Shown: positions 37,258-44,639 of the stretch, in pieces | Layout of the letters: each line of letters opens with the position of its first letter | How positions within the stretch are numbered: position 1 is the stretch's first letter | From: Accumulibacter sp. | Lineage (GTDB): Bacteria; Pseudomonadota; Gammaproteobacteria; Burkholderiales; Rhodocyclaceae | Assembly: GCA_024235695.1 (NCBI GenBank) | Contig: JACKLX010000021.1 | Coordinates: 1 to 54,483, forward strand | DNA length: 54,483 nucleotides | Reading direction: 5' to 3' | Translations under genes and position numbers: made by a program | The notes under the pieces: generated by a model | Databases searched by the model: none | The model's input: the letters and a program-made list of their open reading frames with translations, nothing else | Told to the model about the DNA's origin: nothing

Positions 37258-37309
37258 CGTGCTGCGCCGCCGAAGCCGCCAGGGCCTGTTCCTTCGCCGC
37301 CGGGCACGG

Positions 37310-38416
37310 CTATTGCCCCGCGATGAAACGGCTGATGGTATCGACCACGGCGATCTCCAGGTCGGGATAGATCGGCAGGCACAGCACGTCGTGCGCTGCC
37401 GCGGTGGCCACCGGCAAGTGATCCCGGTGCGCCGATGGCAGCCCACGATACATCGGGAAATCCGATATCAAGGGATAGAAGTAACGGCGGGGGTGAATGC
37501 CGATGTCTTTCAGCCGCTGGTAAAGCTCGTCGCGAGTGATCGGATAATCGGCACCGACCAGAATCGGGAAATAGGCGTAGTTGGCGACCTTTTCACCGCT
37601 GTCGCCAAGGCAGCGGATGCCCGCCACGCCGAGCAGCCGTTCGCGATAGGCGGCATCGATCTTCTTGCGGAGCGCCAGCGCCCGATCGATGTACTTGAGC
37701 TGCAGCAGACCGAGCGCAGCGTTGAATTCACTCATCTTGCCGTTGATCCCGGGCGCCACCACGGTGACCTCGCCGACGTGGCCGAAGTTCTTGAGTTGGT
37801 CGATGCGCACTTTGGTCTTGGCGTCGGGACAGACAATGGCGCCGCCTTCGAAGGTGTTGAACACCTTGGTGGCGTGAAAACTCAAGACCGACAGGTCGCC
37901 GTGGTTGAGAATGCTGCCGCAATCGCATTGCACGCCAAAGGCGTGCGCCGCGTCGTAGATCACCTTCAGGTTATAGGTGTCGGCAATCCTCTGGATGGCC
38001 TCGACATCGCAGGGGTGGCCATAGCAGTGTACCGGCATGATGGCGGTGGTCTGCGGAGTGATCGCCGCTTCGATCATCGCCGGATCGAGGTTGAGCGTGT
38101 CGCGATGGACGTCCACGAATACCGGCTTGATACCGTTCCACAGCAAGGAATGCGAAGTTGCGACGAAGGAGTAGGGGGTGGTGATCACCTCGCCGGTGAC
38201 GCGCAGCGCCTGCAGCGCGGTGACCAGAGCGATCGTGCCGTTGGTGAACAGGCAGATATGCCTGACGCCGAGGTGCTCGCACAGCGCCTGTTCCAGTTGC
38301 TGATGGAAAGGGCCGCAATTGGTCAGCACCTTGTTGCTCCAGATCCGTTCCAGGTACGGAATGAACTCCTCCAGCGGCGGGAGATAGGGCTGCGTTACGA
38401 AGATGTTCTTTTCCAT
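37310..38416 (-). CDS. DegT/DnrJ/EryC1/StrS aminotransferase
   Basis: A 368-residue PLP-dependent sugar aminotransferase that transfers an amino group to a keto-sugar nucleotide. Motifs: FTNGTIALVTALQALRVTGEVITTPYSF at residues about 54-82, IMPVHCYGHPCDVEAI, VIYDAAHAFG (Asp binding the PLP nitrogen) and SFHATKVFNTFEGGAIV, in which the Lys after Thr is the PLP Schiff-base residue. The C-terminal HPRRYFYPLI is the family sugar-binding block. In this operon it would make the amino sugar that the GNAT enzyme acylates. No nucleotide-sugar dehydratase or epimerase is present here, so the keto-sugar precursor must come from genes elsewhere. Confidence 0.93.
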   Translation of the reverse strand: MEKNIFVTQPYLPPLEEFIPYLERIWSNKVLTNCGPFHQQLEQALCEHLGVRHICLFTNGTIALVTALQALRVTGEVITTPYSFVATSHSLLWNGIKPVFVDVHRDTLNLDPAMIEAAITPQTTAIMPVHCYGHPCDVEAIQRIADTYNLKVIYDAAHAFGVQCDCGSILNHGDLSVLSFHATKVFNTFEGGAIVCPDAKTKVRIDQLKNFGHVGEVTVVAPGINGKMSEFNAALGLLQLKYIDRALALRKKIDAAYRERLLGVAGIRCLGDSGEKVANYAYFPILVGADYPITRDELYQRLKDIGIHPRRYFYPLISDFPMYRGLPSAHRDHLPVATAAAHDVLCLPIYPDLEIAVVDTISRFIAGQ

Positions 38417-38424
38417 GACGGTGT

Positions 38425-40179
38425 CTAGCCCTTGTCCAGCATCTGCTCGATCGTCCGGCGCACTTCAGCGACCGGAATGGTGTAGTCCGAATGCTTGTTG
38501 GCCTCGTCGCCGATTGGTTCGCCCGACAGGAAGACCGGTGAATAACCAAGGTCCATCATTGGCCCCAGCCATCCTCCCCAGTTGAAATGGTTCTTCTGTC
38601 CGATGACCAGCGCCTTGACGTCGGGACTCGCAAAGATCAGATTGTTCAGGGCGGACCCGTTCGGTGCCACGACGAACTCGGCGCCCTGGAATATTCGCAC
38701 CTGCTCCGCGAAGCTGCATTCCTCGAGGAAGACCGCCCGAAAGCCCACTTGCTGCAAGTCGTTCAGGATCTCCTCTTCGTTTACCAGCCGGCGCCAGGTA
38801 CTGTTCCTGCGCGACAGGAAGATACGGTCGGCCGCCCTCGCCGACTCGCCAAGACGACTTCTGATCCGCTCGCCGATGTAGCGCAGGGCGCCGGCTGTCC
38901 AGGACGCCTGCCGTTCGGGCGGCACGGCATGATCGGTAAACAGCTCGACGGGGAAAAAGGTCATGGTCGGCGCGACGACTAGCTTGCCGACCTTCAGTGC
39001 CGTTCCTCGCGGCAGGATGTGCAGGGGGTTGGCCACCAGCGCCCGGAGAAAGTCATGATGCGACTTCGGCATGCCGTCATCGACGATGATCGGCATTTCC
39101 GCAAAGCGCGGATGTTGTTCGAGATAACGCAGTCTCGGCAGGAATTCGGCAAACCAGTGGCCGTAGCACTCACTCGCCAGTCCGCACAGCATGACCCCTT
39201 CCGGCAAGCACTGAGGCGCATCGATGGCTCTTACCAGCAGCGCGTCGTGCCGTTGCGCGGCGACGGAAGTATCGTATTGCAGGCTGACGTAACGTCCGTA
39301 ACGTCGGTCGGCCAGCAGGTCCGACAGGACGACATCCCGGCCAACGTAAATCAGGCTCGAGCCGCCAACGATCGACGCATCGGCAAGCTCGGCGACATAC
39401 GGCGCGCTGGCGTCGACCGAGGTTTCCTCGTTCGCCGCCTGCCGGTTCGCGGCGGGCATCACGACACGAATGACTTCGGCCTCGCCAAGCGACTGCAACG
39501 AGCTCTCGCCGCTGTCAACTCCGGCAAGCCAGTCTGCCACCGACGAGATGCGGCGAAGCGACAGCCCGTCACCGGCCGTGCCCGCCTTGATTGCGTCCTG
39601 CAATTCGCCATCGCGGCCCTGGAAGAAGAGAGACTTTTCGACCAGCGACGATGACACACGCTGTTCGGCTGCCAACGACTCGAAGACGCCGAAGAACTCG
39701 GCGCTTTCCGCGCTGTCGCCGGCGGCAACGGCCATCGGCAAGGCGCTGTCGCAAATTTCTTCAGCATGATCCGGGTGCTGCCTGCAACACGCCGTGAACC
39801 ACTTCAGCGACTCCGGCTTGCGACCAACGGCTTTCAGCGCGTGCGCCAGAAAGAATGCCGCGTAATAGTCGCCGGGATTCATCCGGAGGGCGATTTCCAG
39901 GTAATCGATCGCCAGATCGTATTTGGTCGTCTGGTAATAGGCGTAACCGAGAAACGAACAGGCAAGGAAGTGATCTTCCGGCTTCTCGACCGTGGCCAGG
40001 CACAGCTTGATCGCTTCGAAGAAGCGTCCCTCATTGCCAAGCGCTATCCATTGCCGGTGGTCGTCGGCGAGATCCCTCGTGGTGGGCGCCGCGTCAGCAC
40101 CGCCAACAGGCGGCCCGGATCGCTTCGACGGTTCCAGTCCGGCAAGCTTTCGGAGAGAATTCAGAATGGTCATCGGCAA
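38425..40179 (-). CDS. TPR protein with GT61-type (DUF563) glycosyltransferase domain
   Basis: A 584-residue two-part protein. Residues about 40-140 form tetratricopeptide-like repeats (AIKLCLATVEKPEDHFLACSFLGYAYYQTTKYDLAIDYLEIALRMNPGDYYAAFFLAHALKAVGRKPESLKWF). Residues about 300-580 match the GT61/DUF563 domain: MLCGLASECYGHWFAEFLPRLRYLE, RIFLSRRNSTWRRLVNEEEI and EEC ... IFQGAEFVVAPNGSALNNLIFASPDVKAL. The family contains xylosyl- and N-acetylglucosaminyl-type transferases; the sugar is unknown here. It is the first gene of the operon. The ATG at codon 3 is an alternative start. Confidence 0.85.
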   Translation of the reverse strand: MPMTILNSLRKLAGLEPSKRSGPPVGGADAAPTTRDLADDHRQWIALGNEGRFFEAIKLCLATVEKPEDHFLACSFLGYAYYQTTKYDLAIDYLEIALRMNPGDYYAAFFLAHALKAVGRKPESLKWFTACCRQHPDHAEEICDSALPMAVAAGDSAESAEFFGVFESLAAEQRVSSSLVEKSLFFQGRDGELQDAIKAGTAGDGLSLRRISSVADWLAGVDSGESSLQSLGEAEVIRVVMPAANRQAANEETSVDASAPYVAELADASIVGGSSLIYVGRDVVLSDLLADRRYGRYVSLQYDTSVAAQRHDALLVRAIDAPQCLPEGVMLCGLASECYGHWFAEFLPRLRYLEQHPRFAEMPIIVDDGMPKSHHDFLRALVANPLHILPRGTALKVGKLVVAPTMTFFPVELFTDHAVPPERQASWTAGALRYIGERIRSRLGESARAADRIFLSRRNSTWRRLVNEEEILNDLQQVGFRAVFLEECSFAEQVRIFQGAEFVVAPNGSALNNLIFASPDVKALVIGQKNHFNWGGWLGPMMDLGYSPVFLSGEPIGDEANKHSDYTIPVAEVRRTIEQMLDKG

Positions 40180-40562
40180 GAAATTCCGGTTCGCCCGGGG
40201 AGTCCGGCTGTGGCATCAACCGCCGTTGGCGTGTTGGCGGCGAAGCGCCATTCGAAGCGCTGCCCGGGTCGATCAATGGTGAAGACGACATGATACAGGC
40301 ACACGCGCCGTTGATCCCTGCCGCGTGCCACGCACAAGACGGGTTCTCGGCCTGGCGAAGCCGTCGAAGCAGGCTCGATCCGGGTCAGGAGCCGCCTGCA
40401 CCGTCGTCGCCGATCAGCACGCGTGGCGACGCTGGCGGCTCGTTTCTTCGGATAGAATTGGCCCGGTCCAGACGGCTGCCGATACCGCGGCGTATCGCCA
40501 GCTCGCCAACTTCCCGGAATGCGGCTTGCCGTCGCATGCGCAACCTGAGCGGCTTTCACACC
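40180..40562. other. intergenic region between the glycan operon and nirC
   Basis: These 380 bases separate two divergently transcribed genes and should hold both promoters. A -10-like TAGAAT is visible at 40454-40459 on the plus strand, without a convincing -35. Open frames here are Arg-rich and show no family resemblance. No repeat or RNA structure was recognised. Confidence 0.4.
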
Positions 40563-40889
40563 ATGCCTCGTATTCTTCTCCTGACCCTGCTTCTCGCCTC
40601 ACCTGCGGCGTTCGCCGAGCCTGCGGCGGCGCCGTCACCGGAACGCCAGCAGCAACTCGTCCATCTCGTCCGTCAGGATTGCGGATCGTGTCACGGGATG
40701 ACCCTGCGAGGTGGCCTCGGGCCGCCGCTGACGCCGGAGGCACTGCGCGAGAAATCAGCCGAGTCACTGGTCGCCACCATTTACGTTGGTCGGCCGGGTA
40801 CGCCCATGCCACCCTGGCATCGTTTTCTGAGCGAGGCCGAGGCGGAGTGGATCGTCGCGCAATTGCTGGCGGGGTTTCCGACCGAATAG
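40563..40889 (+). CDS. nirC: cytochrome c55X-like NirC
   Basis: A 108-residue periplasmic monoheme cytochrome c. Signal peptide RILLLTLLLASPAAFAEP. The heme motif is CGSCH (Cys40, Cys43, His44) in the diagnostic block LVRQDCGSCHGMTLRGGLGPPLTPEAL. The Met ligand lies in GRPGTPMPPWHRFLSEAEAEWIVAQLL. These blocks are characteristic of NirC (cytochrome c55X), a partner in cd1 nitrite reductase maturation or electron supply. It lies 13.5 kb from nirS and is not in its operon, which is unusual because nirC is often part of the nir cluster. The ATG at 40563 begins the signal peptide; the open frame continues further upstream without a signal peptide. Confidence 0.85.
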   Translation: MPRILLLTLLLASPAAFAEPAAAPSPERQQQLVHLVRQDCGSCHGMTLRGGLGPPLTPEALREKSAESLVATIYVGRPGTPMPPWHRFLSEAEAEWIVAQLLAGFPTE

Positions 40890-40951
40890 AGCGGTCCGAG
40901 CAAGGCTGCGCTGTCGCGCAGGGCCAGCGGCGCCAGGCAGGCGTCGCCGGC

Positions 40952-40970
40952 TTCAGCGGTGAGCGCTGAA
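40952..40970. terminator. possible bidirectional terminator between nirC and dmeF
   Basis: TTCAGCG (40952-40958), five-base loop, CGCTGAA (40964-40970) is an inverted repeat located between two convergent genes. There is no strong T tract on either side, so termination activity is uncertain. Confidence 0.3.
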
Positions 40971-41082
40971 TCTCTTGCCGTGAAAGCCGCGGCGGCGACC
41001 AACGAACCTCTCTTCTACCGTGCGCGGGAAGGGCGGCGAGTGAGGCGGCGTGTCTTGGCAGTTGATGACCGTTTGCGCGTTG

Positions 41083-42111
41083 CTACGCGGCAACCACCGC
41101 GCCGCTGCCGCCGCCGCTTCCGGCGACGAGGCGATTGACCTCGACCGAGACGTGCGCCAGTTCTTCGTGCTGGCCGAGAACCTGACGGACCGCCTCCGGC
41201 GTGACGCTGCCGTCGGTAGTGGTCAGGCTGACGATCACCGCGAACTTTTCGCGGCCGACCCGCCAGACGTGCAGATCGACGATCCGCGGTGCCAGGTCCC
41301 AGGCGGCATTTCCGGCGATCGCCTGGCGGATCTCGTCGACCACCGGGTGGTCCATTTCACGGTCGAGCAGCACACGGCCGGTATCCCGGATCAGGCCCAG
41401 CGCCCAGCGGGCGACGAGAATCGCGCCGACGATTCCCATCACCGGGTCCAGCCAGTCCCAACCATAGAGCATGCCGCCAAGCAGTGCCAGGATGGCCAAC
41501 ACCGACGTCGCCGCATCGGCAAGCACGTGCAGGTAGGCGGCTCGCAGGTTGAGGTCGTGGCCACCTTGTCCGTGCTCGTCGGCGTGACCGGCGTCGTGAC
41601 GATCGTGCGGTTCATGCCCATGGCCATGCCCGTGCGCATGGCCATGGTCGTGGCCATGGGCACCATTGAGGATCAGCGCACAGACCACGTTCACCACCAG
41701 ACCCAGCAGCGCAACGACGATTGCTTCGCCGAAGCGGATCGACTGCGGCGCGAAGATTCGTTCGACCGACGCCGCGACCATCATCGCCGCAACGCCCAGC
41801 AGGAAGATGGCGCTGGCGAACCCCGACAGAACCTCGATCTTCCAGGTGCCAAAGGCAAAGCGATGGTCGTGCGCGTAGCGTCGCGCCGCCGCGTAGGCGA
41901 GGGCGGAGAGACCGATCGCCACGGCGTGCGAGCTCATGTGCCAGCCGTCGGCGAGCAGTGCCATCGAGTTGAACCACCAACCGGCGGTGATTTCGACCAC
42001 CATCGTCAGGGCTGTGATCAGCATGACCAGCCGTGTACCCCGTTCGGCGGCGAGATTGCCTTCATCGAAAACGTGCGTGTGGGTCCAGGGAGAGAGTTCG
42101 CTGCTGCGCAT
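41083..42111 (-). CDS. dmeF: cation diffusion facilitator DmeF (Co/Ni efflux)
   Basis: A 342-residue inner-membrane metal efflux protein of the CDF family that exports Co2+/Ni2+ (possibly Zn2+) in exchange for protons. The DmeF-type start is WTHTHVFDEGNLAAERGTRLVM. Helix II carries MALLADGWHMSSHAVAIGLS with the metal-site His and Asp. A His-rich loop (HGHDHGHAHGHGHGH, then more His/Asp to about residue 200) lies between membrane helices IV and V. Helix V has LHVLADAATSVLAI. The C-terminal domain follows. It is 22 bases after the CsoR/RcnR-type repressor gene, so the two form an operon. Confidence 0.93.
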   Translation of the reverse strand: MRSSELSPWTHTHVFDEGNLAAERGTRLVMLITALTMVVEITAGWWFNSMALLADGWHMSSHAVAIGLSALAYAAARRYAHDHRFAFGTWKIEVLSGFASAIFLLGVAAMMVAASVERIFAPQSIRFGEAIVVALLGLVVNVVCALILNGAHGHDHGHAHGHGHGHEPHDRHDAGHADEHGQGGHDLNLRAAYLHVLADAATSVLAILALLGGMLYGWDWLDPVMGIVGAILVARWALGLIRDTGRVLLDREMDHPVVDEIRQAIAGNAAWDLAPRIVDLHVWRVGREKFAVIVSLTTTDGSVTPEAVRQVLGQHEELAHVSVEVNRLVAGSGGGSGAVVAA

Positions 42112-42133
42112 CGGTATTCCTTGCCGGGTGTGG

Positions 42134-42403
42134 TCAGAGGTACTTGCTGAGTTCCTTGAACTCGCGAATGCTGTCTTCGACGCTGCTCGTGCCGCTGCGC
42201 ACCGTCTGTTCGAGGCAATGGTCGATGTGGTCATGGACCAATGTCTTCTTGGCACTGGCGACGGCGCGCTCGACGGCTTGCAGCTGCTGGGCGACCTCGA
42301 GGCAAGGGCGACCCGCCTCGAGCATCGTGACGATGCTCTTTAGATGGCCTTCGGCCCTTTTCAGGCGCTTGATGATTTCCGGGTGCGACGCGTGTGCAGT
42401 CAT
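42134..42403 (-). CDS. dmeR: CsoR/RcnR-family metal-responsive repressor (DmeR-like)
   Basis: An 89-residue all-helical DNA-binding protein (DUF156 family) that represses a metal exporter until it binds metal. The pattern HPEIIKRLKRAEGHLKSIVTMLEAGRPCLEVAQQLQAVERAV shows the conserved arginines and the metal-ligand Cys (GRPC). LVHDHIDHCLEQTV supplies the His and Cys ligands. The N-terminal HASHPEI may add a His ligand, as in RcnR. The frame is open 12 residues further upstream, but that segment lies across the operator, so 42403 is chosen. It precedes dmeF in the same direction; the operator at 42414-42434 suggests autoregulation. Confidence 0.92.
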   Translation of the reverse strand: MTAHASHPEIIKRLKRAEGHLKSIVTMLEAGRPCLEVAQQLQAVERAVASAKKTLVHDHIDHCLEQTVRSGTSSVEDSIREFKELSKYL

Positions 42404-42413
42404 GCTTCTTATC

Positions 42414-42434
42414 CTATCCTGGGGGACAGGATAG
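42414..42434 (-). promoter_or_regulatory. G-tract inverted-repeat operator for DmeR
   Basis: CTATCCT (42414-42420), GGGGGAC, AGGATAG (42428-42434) is a perfect seven-base inverted repeat around a run of five G (three bases longer if the flanking T-G boundary is counted as in RcnR sites). RcnR-family operators have the form of inverted repeats flanking a G tract (TACT-G6-N-AGTA). The site lies 11 bases upstream of the dmeR ATG, an ideal place to block transcription of dmeR-dmeF. Confidence 0.8.
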
Positions 42435-42554
42435 ATCAAGCCATCGATCCGGCATCGGCCGGCAGCTGACGATACAATGCCGGATCAGCCACCGTCTTGG
42501 CCGCTACACCGTCGCACCGTCGAGGTGCGCGCCTTCCAACCCGAAGAGGCAGGG

Positions 42555-43082
42555 ATGAACTTCTCGGACGTACTCAAACAACTGAACCAGGCATCGGCTT
42601 TCGAGCTGTTCCGGATGCGCGCGGCGATCAACCGGGTCCTTGAGCAGCCAAGGTGGGTCGCCGCAATTCGCGCACGCCTGCGCGTCGGCCAGACCGTCGA
42701 ATATTTCGACAGCGAGGCAAACGCCGCCTGCCAGGCGCTGATCCTTGAACTGCGCCGCAAACAGGTGCTGGTGGTCGAGGTCGCGACAGAGAAGCGGTGG
42801 TTGATTCCGTACGCGGCGATCAACCTCGATGGCGCCGATGTCCAGATCCGCGAACAAGCGCGCCGTGGCCTCGGTCGCAACGAAGTGGCCGTCGGTGAGG
42901 TGGTCGGTTTCCTCGACCGCGAACAGCGCGAACGTAGCGGCCAGATCGCTCGTCTCAACGACAAGACCGTGACCCTGCTGTGCGGTGGGCAACGCTGGCG
43001 CGTGTCTTATGCGTTGCTCCACCGGATCGTAGACGGCCGAGCGTTTGACGGCGAGGAATCGCTACCAAAGCTGGATCGATGA
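42555..43082 (+). CDS. uncharacterised protein with two SH3-like segments
   Basis: A soluble 175-residue protein that I do not recognise. A helical N-terminus (FSDVLKQLNQASAFELFRMRAAINRVLEQPRW) precedes two similar beta-rich stretches. The first is GQTVEYFDSEANAACQALILELRRKQVLVVEVATEKRWLIPYAAINL and the second is VGEVVGFLDREQRERSGQIARLNDKTVTLLCGGQRWRVSYALLHRIV; both look like small KOW/SH3-type barrels with the pattern x-R-W-x-(V/I)-(S/P)-Y. The upstream frame is open to 42477, but the ATG at 42555 is preceded by GAGGCAGGG and fits the folded part. It is divergent from dmeR. Function unknown; RNA or protein binding would be a guess from the fold. Confidence 0.7.
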   Translation: MNFSDVLKQLNQASAFELFRMRAAINRVLEQPRWVAAIRARLRVGQTVEYFDSEANAACQALILELRRKQVLVVEVATEKRWLIPYAAINLDGADVQIREQARRGLGRNEVAVGEVVGFLDREQRERSGQIARLNDKTVTLLCGGQRWRVSYALLHRIVDGRAFDGEESLPKLDR

Positions 43083-43507
43083 ATTCCCGCGTCATTCCCG
43101 ATCTGGCAGCCTCGATCGCCGTACCTGGCCCGTGCGAAGCCCTCGCCAAGCAGAGTCGATCGGCCCGCCTCGATATACAGACAACATGTCGCATTCAGTG
43201 AATGGGCGCCGCGGTATGCTGATATGATTGTCTTGTGAACTTCGGAAGTCGGCCGGGCAGAGACGGTGGAGAAGTCTGCCGAAAGTGGTCGCTGGAGCGG
43301 CTTGGCTTTGTGCTATCGACCTGACCTGCGAAGTGCCGCCTTTGATGATTGACTCGTCCTGTATCGATCGGCACGCATGGGGGCGGAGCCTGCCGCGGGA
43401 TGGCTTGCTATGTTCCGAGCGACGCCGGTCGCGGCAGCAGGCTCGGATGTTGCGCGGCAAGACAGTCGCCCCAGGACAAAGCAAACCGCCATCAATCCCC
43501 GGCGCTC
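43083..43507. other. intergenic region, no supported gene
   Basis: About 425 bases. Open frames on both strands are short or low complexity and show no family resemblance. A short perfect palindrome CATTCA-G-TGAATG occurs at 43192-43204; its meaning is unknown. It may hold the promoter of the following methyltransferase gene. Confidence 0.4.
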
Positions 43508-44149
43508 ATGACTGCATCGATCATCGTCCTTCTGGTCGTCATCGCGACACTTGTTGTGGCGGTGGCATGGCGCCTTGCTTCCCGTCGCCAAAGTCTCCCC
43601 TGTCCCGTTTGGCTGCGTTGGCTCGTGGAACTCGACAACCCATTCACCAGGACAAACCGGGCCGCGTTCATTGTCGAGACTCTTGCGCTCTCGCCTGGCA
43701 TGACCGTCCTGGACGCAGGGTGCGGCCCGGGGCGCCTGACAGTTCCTCTGGCGCGAAGCGTTGGCCCGGCAGGTCGTGTGATTGCTTTGGACATCCAGCC
43801 GGGAATGCTTGCCCGAGCCAAGACCAAGGCGGTGGCCGCCGGCCACACAAATGTGGAATTTGTCGCCGCCGCTCTCGGTGAAGGCAAGCTCCCCGCCAAT
43901 CGCTTTGATCGCGTGGTCTTGGTCACTGTCCTTGGGGAGATTCCAAATCGCGCTGCCGCTTTCACCGAGCTGTTTGGCGCCCTCAAACCCGGCGGGGTCC
44001 TTGCGATTGTCGAGCTCGTCTTCGATCCGCACTTTCAGTCGCGTAGTACCGTCACGAAACTGGCAATTTCAACTGGCCTTGGTGAACGAGCGTTCTTTGG
44101 CCACCGCTTGGCATATGTCATTCACTTCGAGAAGCCGGATGGCGGCTAA
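43508..44149 (+). CDS. membrane-anchored class I methyltransferase
   Basis: A 213-residue SAM-dependent methyltransferase with one N-terminal hydrophobic helix (SIIVLLVVIATLVVAVAW). Motif I is TVLDAGCGPGRLTVPLAR, motif II region VIALDIQPGMLARAKTKA, and the post-motif FDRVVLVTVLGEIPNRAAAF, followed by LKPGGVLAIVELVFDPHFQSRSTV. This pattern is of the UbiE/Methyltransf_11 type seen in arsenite, quinone and lipid methyltransferases; no ArsM-type cysteines are evident. Substrate unknown. The frame runs 53 codons further upstream, but the ATG at 43508 begins the membrane helix. A structured repeat begins at its stop codon. Confidence 0.8.
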   Translation: MTASIIVLLVVIATLVVAVAWRLASRRQSLPCPVWLRWLVELDNPFTRTNRAAFIVETLALSPGMTVLDAGCGPGRLTVPLARSVGPAGRVIALDIQPGMLARAKTKAVAAGHTNVEFVAAALGEGKLPANRFDRVVLVTVLGEIPNRAAAFTELFGALKPGGVLAIVELVFDPHFQSRSTVTKLAISTGLGERAFFGHRLAYVIHFEKPDGG

Positions 44150-44221
44150 CCGGTCGCTGCACCGGACCTGCCATGGCAGGCTTCACCTGCTTTCGCGGGC
44201 AGGTGATCCATAACGTTGGCT
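44144..44221 (+). repeat. stem-loop cluster after the methyltransferase, attC-like in layout
   Basis: Starting at the stop codon (GGCTAAC, 44144-44150) and ending in GTTGGCT (44215-44221), this 78-base segment holds a perfect 14-base palindrome CCTGCCATGGCAGG (44167-44180). It also holds an inverted repeat TCACCTGC, eight bases, GCAGGTGA (44183-44206). The outer boxes are imperfectly complementary (five of seven). The layout resembles an integron attC site, but the boxes depart from the RYYYAAC/GTTRRRY consensus, so it may simply be a terminator-like repeat. Confidence 0.35.
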
Positions 44222-44639
44222 GTACGATGACTCCGGATTCTGAAGAAATGGTATTTCCCCACGAGAGTAACCCGTAACGCCGCGACGTTCTGCCCACGCG
44301 CACTGGTCCGGCGCCGACGGCCGCATGGGCGGACCTGCGTTAACAAGGGTCCGGGGCACAGATGTCGCGCTCGCCGACCGGCGCTGGCGCAACGCCAGGC
44401 GGCACTTCCGGGCACGTCAGTGGCAGGGGTTCGCCGAATTGACAGGACGCTGGTTGCGCGAGGCGGCAAAAAGCCATTAAACTGGACGTTTCTTGCTGAT
44501 GGCAAGGCAGATCGTGCCGCTGCGGTTCCGATTTCCTTGCTGCGAGTCAGTCGGGCGGGCTGACGGAGAGCATGCCAGCGTCACCGCCGACCGGCAGAGC
44601 GCGCTTGCCGTCACCGGCGCCCCGGAGGTCTTGTTGAGG
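44222..44639. other. intergenic region upstream of the giant adhesin
   Basis: About 420 bases with no supported gene. The ribosome site of the adhesin (GGAGG at 44624-44628) is present. An RpoN-like sequence TGGACG-TTTC-TTGC occurs near 44484, but its spacing is one base short. No confident promoter was found. Confidence 0.4.

Noticed and set aside
44484-44497. Sigma-54-like sequence before the giant adhesin
   Set aside because: The spacing between the GG and GC elements is one base short of the strict RpoN requirement.
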